The notes under the pieces: generated by a model
Told to the model about the DNA's origin: nothing
Databases searched by the model: none
The model's input: the letters and a program-made list of their open reading frames with translations, nothing else
Part shown: positions 10,229-21,059 of the stretch, one piece after another
Position numbering within the stretch: position 1 is the first letter of the stretch
How the letters are laid out: every line of letters begins with the position of its first letter
Made by a program: the position numbers and the translations under genes
Assembly: GCA_033060915.1 (NCBI GenBank)
Contig: CM065394.1
Coordinates: 9,339,501 to 9,403,500, forward strand
DNA from: Euryodendron excelsum
Taxonomy: Eukaryota; Streptophyta; Magnoliopsida; Ericales; Pentaphylacaceae
DNA: 64,000 nucleotides
Direction of reading: 5' to 3'

Positions 10229-11624
10229 TGTAAGCATCCCATTTTTGCCTGCTCGGCATTCTTTAGTCTGTCTAGACTTGTATTCAAGCCAATAGGGACA
10301 TATTTTTATTTAAATTAACTTTCCAAATCTAATCCAATCAATCGATCGCTTCACGAGCCCGCAAGCCCAAATAGAGGTAAAATCACCAAAGTGCCTTTGG
10401 GGCACTGTTCGGTCCAATTCCAGTGGGCATGTCTTTTCAAAGACGGAAAGTCCCCGTTTCAATCTTATATCCAATTGCAAGTCCAATTCCAATTCCAATT
10501 AAATCTGGCATGCCTTTCGAGATAGTTAATTCCTCAAGGTGGTAAGTCCATCCTGTCCGACACGTTTTTCCAGAGAATTCTTTAGAACAGTAAGTCCCTT
10601 CAAACTCGTTGACTAAGACGGGGCCCCAAGTCACCGAGATGGTAGAACGGTCCACCTTTAGCACCTGCTAGCCCGCCAATGAAGAATGTCCGTTTCGGCT
10701 AACCTTTCGAGAAAGTTGATTCCTTAAGCGATAAGTTTACCTAGCAAGTTCCCGAGATCCGGTAGTCTTTGAAATGATCACGAACCGTTAGAGTAATGAA
10801 AATACTCGTAAACATCGCAACCGTCAGAGTGGCAGAAACACTTGTAAGCAGGTTGACATGAGGGAATTTCCAACAAACCCTTATGTCATGGGACTGCTGT
10901 CAAAGTGACGAAAACATTCAAAACCCAGGTCAACATCAGTGCCTGCTAGCTCACTTCGATGAAAAATGACCAAACTACCCATAGGGGCCATTTCTGGCAT
11001 ATTTATTGAGAAAGTACCTAAGTCCTCATAACGGTAAGTCCACCCTTCCAAGATTGTCTAAAAGACAATCCGGCATGGTTAGGTGCCTTCCAATCGGTTT
11101 CGGGTCAACTTCGAGACCTTCTAGTCAAGATGACCATTTTGCCCCTAGGCATCTAAGTGTCACGGGAATCACACTGGCTCTGGGTATCAAACTGGTAACC
11201 TTTCAGGGATGCTTCTAGTAGTATCCTTGGCCTTCTGATACATTTCTGGGTCATTTTGAGTCAGTTCCGGCAAGCTCGATGGAAAATGATAATTTTGCCC
11301 CTGGTGGGCCAATTGCCTTTTCTAACCACACCGGCTCTGGGTATCAAACTGGTAACCTCCTGGAACATTCCAGGTAATGTTTTCAAAACTCGAGTCTTCT
11401 TTTGGGACATTCCGAGTCCATCCCGACAGCTTTCCAGCCTGATTGACCATTGTAAGCACCTCATTTTTGCCCGCTCGATAATCTACAGCCCGATCGAGCT
11501 CTGTTTTCCAACATCACAACACATGTAGTTCAAGATGAGCCTTACAATCTCCAATCCAACCAATTGGTCACTTCTCGGGTCCACAAGGACCTGCTGGAGC
11601 CATAAGCACCATTATTCGAAGCAG

Positions 11625-11945
11625 CTTTCCGGATCGGGTGATATTGGAAACCAACGCCATCTAGGTAGCTTCCCGAGATCGGGCAATCTCGGGGAACAAC
11701 ACCTCATCAAGATCCAGATGGTTCACTTCTGGCGCCTGTTAGACCACCAACATAGAATGTCTGTCATTTGGTAGTTCTCCAAGACCGGGCATTCTCAGAG
11801 ACCAACACCACCCTTCTAGGTAGCTTTTTGGGACCAAGCGTTCTTAGGAACCAACACCACCCCTATAGGTAGCTCTCTAAGAACGGGTGTTCTTGGAGAC
11901 CAACACTGCACAAGTAGTTTTCCGAGACCGGGCGGTCTCGGGAAC
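11625..11945 (+). repeat. ~50-bp hairpin repeats in L4 U3
   Basis: Five or six units spaced roughly 46-55 bases apart, after the first gap. Each has TAGST-type flanks and ends in ACCAACACC around a hairpin. Clear examples are 11673-11692 (arms CCGAGAT / ATCTCGG), 11877-11896 (CTAAGAAC / GTTCTTGG, one wobble) and 11922-11941 (CCGAGACC / GGTCTCGG). The other units are decayed. Confidence 0.75.
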
Positions 11946-12399
11946 CAACACCTAGGTCAACACTGGCGCTTACTAGCCCGACTCGATGAAAAATGACCAA
12001 ACCTGCCCCTTAGGCCTCCAGGCACGTTTTGGAAAAGTTTAAAATCCCTAAAAAATGGTAAGTCCATCCTTCCAAAATGTTGTCAAACCATTAGGTATCC
12101 CCCGCACACCATTTGGTCCAAATCCGGTCCTATTCCTGTTCAATCTGGTCAAAATGACCACTTTGCCCCTGAATGCCTCAGCATGGCACAAATCCCGCTG
12201 AACGGCAAAAGACTCTCAAAACCATCTCTGAACAGCCCTACACACTTAACACAATATATCAGACCATTCCTGACCATTTTCAGCCAACTCCGGTCAAAAT
12301 GACCATTTTGCCCCGAGAAGCCCAAAAATGCCCCGAAACAGCACCATTCTTGGGATTTCAAGTAGAGGGTTTCACCACACGCCATTGTTTAACCCAAGG

Positions 12400-13020
12400 A
12401 ACACCCTACGACACTAAGCTCACATGACGTGATAAAAGTTCCCTGGAGCATCTCGTAGCGCTCCGCCTAAATTGTCCTTTCCCCTGATTCCCTAGTTATA
12501 ATGCACCGTCAACCGACTTAAGAAATGCGTAAATCAGGGAATTCTCGAAAGCTCGCCCATAGATCTTCCCATCGATATGGTTCGATCGCATAGATCTCTT
12601 CCCGAAGCCCTCCATCGTATAATACGAAAACTGTAACTTTGAGCAACCCCTGGAGCGTCTCGCAGATGCTCCGCCAAGGTTGATTTTTTCTCTGATTCCC
12701 TAATCAAAACACACCATCAAATGACTTGAGCAATGCGTAAATTTGGGAATTCCTAAAAGTGTTTCCAGAGTACTTTCCATCGGTATCGTTTGATCGAATA
12801 GATCGTTTCTTGAAGGCCTCGCTCACACGAAACGAAAACAGCCACTTTCAAACACCCTTGGAGCGTATCACAGATGCTCCACAAAAGTGACCTTTTTTGC
12901 ACACTTCCCAAAATGATATCCCTCACCTCCAAACATAATTTAAACTTTTTGAAAACATGAAAGTTCATCGGAAGCACTAGGAGAACATCCCGAGTGTGAC
13001 CGATTCCCCGGAACCTTCCC
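12400..13020 (+). repeat. 208-bp tandem repeat, three copies, in L4 U3
   Basis: The motif GGAGCRTMTC with a matching GCTCC starts at 12444, 12652 and 12860, an exact 208-base spacing. Each unit also carries ATCGRT followed by GATCGMATAGATC in the first two copies. No counterpart exists in the other LTRs of the window. Confidence 0.75.
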
Positions 13021-13150
13021 GATTGACTCAATTATCGAGGCAAAGTTTGGACGAACTTTCCCGGTGATGGAGCGTACGCTACATGCGCTCAAATTCTCAT
13101 CAGATCGGCTGACTTTTGATCAACGGTCGAGATTTAACTAGTATACAGGG

Positions 13151-13269
13151 TGCCACGTGTTATTCTAGCAATGGAACAGTACCTGCACATGTCCTACATG
13201 TGCAAGGCCAAATTTTGGCCATGCGCATGTAGCACATGCGTAAGGCCTATTCCAGATTGCCTATAAATA
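13151..13269 (+). promoter_or_regulatory. L4 promoter: G-box, CATG inverted repeats, TATA box
   Basis: A CACGTG G-box lies at 13154-13159. Then follow two inverted-repeat stretches: TGCACATG...CATGTGCA (about 13183-13204) and ATGCGCATGTAGCACATGCG (about 13221-13240). The TATA box TATAAATA is at 13262-13269. The layout matches the other LTRs (inverted repeats just upstream of TATA), but the repeat sequence is unrelated to GGCGCC. Confidence 0.6.
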
Positions 13270-14679
13270 GAGGCCTTCCCCCTTGCATATTCCAGGTCCG
13301 AAATTGATGCGAACTTCTGCTGAAATCACTCCAGAAACTCAAATCCTTACATATATTCCACCCCTCCAACACTTAGGCTAGATTCTACCTCTCTCAAGCC
13401 TATACACGCCATATACAATGCCTCATGCACACTTACACACTCCACTCTAGCCCCTCAAGCCCTCTTAAAGTCACTCAAGCTCTAATCAAGACAACCATTG
13501 AAGATTACAAGTGTAGTAAAGGCAAAAGGTGGTATCCCTTTTACATTTGTGCTCTCCCCCACTCTTCTCTTCTCCCTCCTAGCTTACTTAGGCTATTCTC
13601 TATTTTAATTCCCACCTTCAACCCCCCCTTTCTTACATGCTTGAGCCAAGAGGGCTCTTAGATCATGCCTAGAGGAAAGCAAGTGAGAGCCACCGTGTAG
13701 GGGGACCTCTCACTAGCTTACTTTAAGATGCTATGGCCTAGGAGCCCCTTGTTGATGTGTTGTAGCCTAATAGCCTTGTATGTGAATCATGGCCCCTTGC
13801 ATATTGCTATTTTGACCATGTCTTATGTGCTTTGCTTCATTTTATGCTTATTGTCATGTTCCACAATGCTTACATTACTCTTAATTTTATGCCATTTTCA
13901 AGATCTACATTTCTTTCAAAAATCATTCCAAGAGTTGGCCCCTTGAAGTTTAGGATGAGACCTTAGGAGTTATGCCTTAAAAAATCTCTCACTACCCCCC
14001 TAATTCACACTTTTGCATCATTGCATTTCAACTTGCATAAAAGTTGCTTTCAAACTCTATAATTTTCAAGGTTCTCATTCTCTCAAATTTAGTGGTTAAA
14101 ATGGCCTCATGGAACCCTCTCTTGAGTGGTCTCCCTTTATATTGGCCATAGGAGCCCTAAATTGTTAGAATGGTTCCCTTTTCTTTTCAAGCTTGCCTAA
14201 GAATGATGTTCAAACTCTTTGATTTCTATGGTTCCTATTCTCTCAAGTTTAGTGGTTGGAATGACCCCATGGAACCCTCTCTTGAGTGGTCTCCCTTTTG
14301 TTGCCCATATGAACCCTCTCTTGATGAAATGTTCCCCTTGAAAAATTGTTTTTAACATCCTTCTCAAAAGATGATTTTCAAAAATGTATTCTCTCCATCT
14401 TTACATCAAAAATGATTTTTCAAAAATTGCCATCATTATGTTGATTTTTGAAACCCCCACTCATGCCAAGATAAAGGTTATAATGGTCATAAGGAAACCT
14501 TCCTTAGAATAGTCTCCAATCACCAACCATGTAAACCATACTCTTGGTTAGAGTGAAAATTTTCATAGAAATGATCTTCAAAAGGGTTGTCCACCAAAGT
14601 CCATTGCATAGCATGTTTTGTCCTTCAAAATTCTCTCAAAAAATGCATTAAACCAACTTTCAAAACCAACTTCCAATCC

Positions 14680-14880
14680 AATCCTAGGTTAACTTGACCC
14701 TAGTTACCTAACCCTAGTTTAACTTGACCCTAGTTACCTAAGCCTAGGTTAACTTAACCCTAGTTGTCTCACCTTAGGTTAACCTACCCCTAAGTCATCT
14801 TAACCCTAGGTTAACCTAACCCAAGTTAGTCAACCCTAGGTCACCCCTAACCATAGGCCAACCCTACCTAGGTTAGTATA
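14680..14880 (+). repeat. Degenerate CCCTAGGTTAAC repeats in L4
   Basis: About ten loose copies of a CCCTAGGTTAACYT-type unit, 17-25 bases apart, lie in the transcribed half of the LTR. They resemble plant telomere repeats superficially but are not CCCTAAA. A related stretch appears in reverse orientation in L6 (about 60645-60720). Confidence 0.6.
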
Positions 14881-16488
14881 CTTCAAGGTTCCAACTCTTG
14901 AATTTTTTTTCAAAAGATCAATCAATTTTCAAACTATTCCCATAACCTATTTTTCCAAAACCTCCTACTTTCTTGATTTCAAAGAAACCAACTCCATAAA
15001 CTCTTCAAATGTTCCTACACTCCATCTTCAAGGCATTTCCAAAAATATTTTCAAAAGATAACAAGCCTAAGGTGTCCCTAGCCCCCTAATGGTTAGGGAT
15101 TCCAATGACAAGTGATAAATCAATAACAACCTCTAAGGTTCTCCATATTAGAATTCCAAACTCTTAGCCATTTTCAAAAACCATTTTCAAAAACTAATTC
15201 ATCAAAACATTCTAAAATCATGCCTCCAAGGTTTTCAAAACAAGGCTTCAAAAACACTTTCAAGTTCTCTTGAGTCATGCCAAAGCATTTTTCCAAAACT
15301 CCCTTAAGTTGATCCAAAAATATTTTCGAAACACTCCACCATCTAATTTCAAGTCAAAACTTCCAAGACCTCAAAGTATCTTAAACTTTTCCAAAGACCT
15401 CAAAGTGTCTTAAGCTTTTCCAAAGACCTCAAAGTGTCTTCAAACCTTCCAAAGGCCCTAATGAGCCTATTTTCCATCGGGCTCTTGCCCATACTACGAA
15501 TGACCTGATTCTCGCCAAATGAGATACGTAGGCAACCTAAAATGGTGCGGTCATAACTTTTATTTCAACTCCAACCCCTTTTTCAAGAATCTCAATCAAT
15601 TCAAAGTTCCTATTCCAAACTCTTTCAAAACCCTTGTCATTTTCAAACTTCTTCCAAAAACTTGCATCATGCATTAATCATCTGAAAAGTGATGACTTGA
15701 CCCCGTTTTCAAACTTCTAAAGTAGATATTAAGTGGACAATGGTAACCGTTTATTCTAGCGAGTGAACAAGGGGTGATTAGACATGTAGGTACCGAAAGG
15801 GCGGGGTAGAGTGATGATCTTAGGATATCTTCCCTACACGTAACCAACCCCCGAACCATAGATTTTTGTTTTCAAATGACCAAAATGGAGTTATTTTCCA
15901 GAAGGGCTTAAATCTTTCCAAAGGTTGCCAAACAACCTATTTCTTAATAACCGTCTCTTGAGAGAGTTTTTAAAAACCTTTTCCAAAAACCCTAAATTTA
16001 GTCTTCGGATTAATGCTTAGTTCTAGGTGCCCTAACTCACCTTAATCAAGTTAGGTGGCGACTCCTATTTTTCTAAAAAGCCCTTAGTCGAACCAATTTT
16101 CAAACCTAGTCACACTTGTCCTTCTAGGAGGATAAGTTCTAGTGACAAAGTGCCGTGCTTTAGGGTCTTTGAGCCGAAAGGACCTTAGACACCCAAAAAC
16201 CGGGGCGCGACAACCGTTTTGCCCCTGATGGCCCGGTCAACCCTTCCAACAAATCCTGACATCGTTCTTCAAGTCTATTACTCCTGGGACACTATTGTAA
16301 GGGTTCTTGGCCCTTTAAATCATTCCCGAACCTTCCGGAGTCACTCCTAGTGAAGCTAGGCTAAAAATTGCGTGGTAGTCACTAGTACAGGTGCCCAAAT
16401 CTTCTTAAGATACGTTGCGTGTCGACCTTAAAACTTTCCTAAGTTTGGCTTGGCACCACTGCAACAGGCGCCAGATCAATCCTCTGTC

Positions 16489-16496
16489 TATAAATA
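16489..16496 (+). promoter_or_regulatory. TATA box of L3
   Basis: TATAAATA in CTATAAATACAGAG, preceded by decayed GGCGCC inverted repeats (about 16448-16473) and followed by AAACCCTAG boxes. Confidence 0.7.
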
Positions 16497-19400
16497 CAGA
16501 GTCTCCTTCAGTGTGAAAAGGGTTCCCAAACTCAGTCTAAAGACTTTGCTCTTCGATATTCAAAGCTTGTAGCCTCTCCAAACCCAAGTTCTCTTTAGGT
16601 TTTCCAAACCCTAGCCTCTATACACCAAACCCTAGCGTACACTCACATACACTCATATACTAGAGTTCAAAGCCTCCATTGAAGACTTGAAGTATTGCAA
16701 CTCCGAAGCTCCAAAAGATCAAAGCAAGCTCTTGAAGACCGATGCAAAGCAAAACAAAGTTCAAAGTAAAGAAAGTAAGCATAACAAAGCAAATAAAAGA
16801 AGACACAACATAGGCTTCCTATTTACGTTTACGCAATTCCCCCCTCTCTCTCTTCTCTCCTAACCCACTTGGGTTTTCTTTTATTTTAATCCCCCATCTT
16901 CTATCCCCCTTTCTTGCATGTTTGAAATAAGGGGCTCCCCGATTCATATGTAGGATTAGACTATTGAAAGTCACCGTATTAGAGGCTTTCGCTTAGTCTA
17001 ACCGGAGACCACGTGGGTTCGGACCCCTTGATTATGTGGTGAAGCCTTTAACCTTGTATGTTCATGACTCCAAATTTGCATTGTGCATATCATGATCATG
17101 GATCTCTCTAAAAATTATTTTCAAACTTATTTTCAAAACTTGCACCGAAAATTATTTTCAAAACATGCGTCAAAATTGTTTTCAAAACTTGTGTTAAAAT
17201 CTTTTTCTTCAAAACTTGTTTTTGAAACCACAATTCTAAACTGATTCTAGCCATTTCATGGTTAGGGTTGCCTTAGGAAAGTGTTACATTTAAAGTGACC
17301 AATATGGTCCATATTTTTAAATATTTGTTATTTTCAAAACCACAATCCTAGGATGGTTCTAATCTTCTTATGGTTAGAATCATTTTAGGAAACTGAGATA
17401 TTTTTAGAGGCTTGCGAAAGTCCACATTCAAATCCCTTTCCAAATTGCTTTCCAAACTTATTTAACAAAACATCTTTTGTATCCTCTCCAAAATCTCTTT
17501 TCAAATTTACTTTCAAAAATCTCTTCTCCAATATACTTTCTAAAAACTCTCTCCAAACTCCTTTCCAAAATTATTTTTTAAAAATTTCCTTCACCAAACT
17601 CACTTTCGAAAGACTCTTTTTTTCAAATTCCTTCCTACAGTGCTCTTCAAAATTCACTTTCTAAAAATGCTCCTTAAGTTTCCTTCCATAAAAACTCTTT
17701 CCAAAAATCCATTTCAAAAAACTCTCTTTTCAAGTTTACTTTCTAAAAACTCATTTCCAAGATCTCCTTCCAAAAATCTTTCTTTCCAAAAGTTCTACTT
17801 TCCAAAAATCTATTTTCTTGGAGTCCAAGTTGAGCCTTAGAGCCAATGGTTAGGAAATCCTAATTTTCTTTCCTAAAACATGGTTTCTAATCTTGCTTCA
17901 AAACCTATTTTTTACATCGGATTTTCAAAAACTTCATCTTTCTAATTCCATGTCAAATTAAATCCTTCGTTTTAGGAAACCAAATCCATTCCCATTTAGG
18001 AAACTAAATCCTATCCTCTGTTTTTTGGAAATAAAATCAAATAATTTCTTTTTAGAAACAAAATCTAATCTTTTGTTTTAGAAAATAAAAATCTAAATCC
18101 TTCCTAATCTCATAGCTTCCTAAACCTTAAGTTTTCAAAACTTAAATTTTCAAATCTTTCCTTAAACTTTAAGCTTCTTAACCTTTCCTAATTCTAACAT
18201 TTCCTAATTCCATACCTTTCCAAATTTCAACTTTCCAAATCTAAATTTTCAAATATTTCTTAAACTCAAACCGTTCCTAATTTCAAGTATTTTTGAAACT
18301 CAAACTTCAAATCTTTCTCAAATTCTAAACTTTCTAAATTTCATATCTTTCCAAATCCAAAACTTTCTAAATTCAAAACTTGCCAATTTCAAAACCTTTC
18401 ATATTTTAAACTTTCCTAATTCAAAAACTTTCCTAAAATGAAACTTTCCTAATTCACCACTTTCCTAAAGCTGAAATTTTCTAAAATGGAACTTTCCTAT
18501 TTTGAAACTTTCTTAAATCTGAGATTTCCAAAATTCAATCTTTCCTTGATTCCAACTGTCCATGTTTTCTAAATCAAACTTTCCAATCAAATCTTTCTTA
18601 CATCTCAAGTCTTTCCTAAATCCTATCTTTCTTAAGTCTAGGTTTCCTAAATCTCAATCTTTCTAAAACAAGTCCAATCCTTCTTCAAAGTCCTATCTTT
18701 CCAAATCATAGTCCAATCTTTTTAATTCCACATTCTAATTTTCAATCTTCTGTTCCAAGTTCCAAATCAAACTCTTTGTCAGGTCAAATCTTCTATTTTC
18801 TATCAGACTCTTATCCAAACTACGACTGACCTGATTCCTCAAAGGGGATACGTAGGCAACTCTCATAGGTGTGGTCATAACGTTTTTTTTTCAAGTTTCC
18901 AATTCCACAACCTTTTTCAAATTTTTAATTTCATAACTTTTCTTAAACTTCCAAATTCAAAAATCTATTTTCAAATTTCTATTTCCAAATTTTTTTTTCA
19001 AATCAAATCAAGTATTTTCAAAAATCAAATTCTTTTCTTGCACTTGCATATCATGCATCATGTCAATTTTTTTCTAAAAATTCTTTTCTAAAGTGGATAG
19101 TTTTGGACATGTATTAGTTAAATACTCTAATGGGCGAATTTAGGGTGAATAGACATGTAGGTACCGCAAGGGCGGGATAGAGTGATGGCTTAGTGCGTCT
19201 TCCTTACACATAACCAACCTCCGAACTTAGATCACTGTTTTCAAAGACCAAATGGAGTTATTTTTAAAAAAGAGCTTAAATTTTTCCAAAGGTTTCCAAA
19301 CGACTCATTTTTTTAAGAACCCTCTCTTGAGGAAGTTTTCCATAACCTTTTTCAAAAACCCTAAGTGTGATTCTTGGATTGTGCTTAGTTTTTAGGTGGC

Positions 19401-19552
19401 GACTCCAAATGTTTTCCAAAAACCTTTTATTCAAATCAATTTCCAATTCAAACCTAGTCACACTTGTCCTTCTAAGAGGATGAGTTCTAATGATAGAGTG
19501 CTGTGATTTTCTCAGTTGTGTTTTCTCGAGTGCAAAAAATCGAGGCACGACA

Positions 19553-21059
19553 GCTGGTAACTCCCCTAGGGACGCTTAGAGGGTTAGGCCATTATCATGT
19601 CTTTTCACCCTTCACTCATCTTGAATCTTCGATTAACTTGTCAAATCCTATCGACTTCAAACTTTTTAAAATCAACCTTTTCAAAGCTGGTTTCAAAAAC
19701 ACGCCATCGCTTGCATTTAATTCATATTCACTCATTCTATCTTGTCTTGCATTAAGTTTGTCATCACGATACTAACTTTGTGTATTTTCTTTTGTAGGTA
19801 GACCCTTGTTCACATTTTATTTTATGTCTTATGACCCTTCTAGTTATAAGGGGGGATGGTATTTTGCTTGTGGGGGGATGCTGTGTTAGTTTCTTAGCCT
19901 ACAACCCCATGATAGTCCCCCTACTCAAATCACACTGATAATGGCAGCACCATAGGGAATGGGCCTAGGTTTGAAGATTTGGGAACCGAGCCTTCTTAGG
20001 AAGTATTAGTAAACCCTCAACCTCATGCTCATATAGAAACTCTGCATAGCTGAACCTCTGCTGAATTTAAGACACTCATGTCAATTTCGAAACTATGGAG
20101 GAAGGGGCGGCTGCTTTACTTTCCTTCATTCTTGTCCATTCCTGTCATTATAATGCTTATGTAATGTTCATGCATGCATGTTTATTTTGTTATTGCACTC
20201 TCTATCCTTATACTCTTGTATACATGTACATGTATTCGATCCTCCATTTCAAGACAGAGTTTCAAAGTAACTTAAGTCACTATATGCTCATGCATATGAT
20301 CAACCCATAGAGTGTGACACCAAGATGACTCTCCTTTGCATAAACTCCTAAGCCATGAACTTGGCAGGAGACATTACTATAGCATTCGACCCACAGCCCT
20401 CGTAAACGTCTACACTAGCAACACCTAGGGTACCTACTTTTGAGTTAGTTTGTGCTCCATCGTGTGCTAGACCTAAAAGAGCAAGAGGATGGAATCGACC
20501 CTTTACCCAACTAGCTTGCACCCAAATAGATGCTTACAATGACTTGCTGAAAGTTAGATACATGCGCCCAATACCAGCTACGCTGCTATTTAAACCTCTA
20601 CACCCTCTTTCAACTCAACACTCAGGTGCGCATATCACTAAGGCAGACTAGGCCATGACACACAAGGTTGCCGATCTCTAAAATACAAAATCTAAGATCT
20701 AATATATGCCAAGATCGTTGAAATCAAGGAAGTGAACCCGATCCCCGCTATCCCCACCAATTTGCAATGAGATCACACCATCAATATAATCATGGAAGAA
20801 GAAATCAACAAGAATACCATCCTCGGCAACTCTCCAAGTGTCACGAAAAACCTATCAATTTCCCCTATGTTGTTTAAGGATACATCCGGGGAATGGAACA
20901 CCAAGGAAGTTGGCATAGTCCTAAATCCCTATTACGGGGTCTTACCAAAAGGCCGACAAGAAAAAGGATGCTTTCATAAAATTCGTCTATTTTCTTTCTA
21001 TCTTTTTATCTCTTGCATATCTTATTTAAATAAACATTACATGCCGTGCAATCATGATT
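19553..21059 (+). mobile_element. Element C internal region, 5' part
   Basis: Internal DNA of a plus-oriented Tat-like element. The first ~800 bases match the reverse complement of 53700-54370 of element B: PBS, GTTAGGCCAT, TATAAGGGGGGATGGTA, and a GAACCGAGCCTT stretch. 20300-20700 has no recognised coding content. 20700-21066 contains a short open stretch (from ATG 20792, 91 codons) I do not recognise; it may be a gag or pol remnant. No intact gene. Confidence 0.65.
19555..19573 (+). other. Primer binding site of element C
   Basis: TGGTAACTCCCCTAGGGAC starts two bases after the LTR end. It aligns with TGGCGGCTCCACTGGGAA at the same place in element B, read on the minus strand. Ogre-type elements are known for an Arg-tRNA-type PBS of this kind, as I recall; the tRNA identity is not checked. 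Confidence 0.7.

Larger units (their letters stand above)
11451..16212 (+). mobile_element. L4: solo LTR, divergent subfamily, inserted in L3
   Basis: A 4762-base LTR starting TGTAAGCACC and ending CGGGGCGCGACA. It is flanked by ACCAT (11446-11450) and ACCGT (16213-16217), a 5-bp duplication with one transition; no internal region is attached. It shares its ends, the hairpin block (about 15475-15545) and the PBS-like site (about 16053) with the other LTRs. Its U3 is different: an array of CCGAGACC hairpins, three 208-bp units and a promoter with CATG-type inverted repeats instead of GGCGCC. A distinct subfamily. Confidence 0.9.
10229..19552 (+). mobile_element. L3: LTR shared by elements A and C, split by L4
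   Basis: Two parts, 10229-11450 and 16213-19552, together about 4.56 kb. It starts TGTAAGCATC after a PPT and ends GAGGCACGACA before a PBS. It therefore acts as the 3' LTR of A and the 5' LTR of C. It is interrupted by L4 with a 5-bp duplication (ACCAT / ACCGT). It shows a TATA box at 16489-16496, telo-boxes near 16605-16650, a G-poor track (about 17400-18700) and a PBS-like site at 19394-19405. It lacks the usual inverted repeat before that site. Confidence 0.85.

Noticed and set aside
14680..14880. Interstitial telomere repeat
   Set aside because: Units are CCCTAGGTTAAC-like and irregular, not CCCTAAA; they belong to the LTR.
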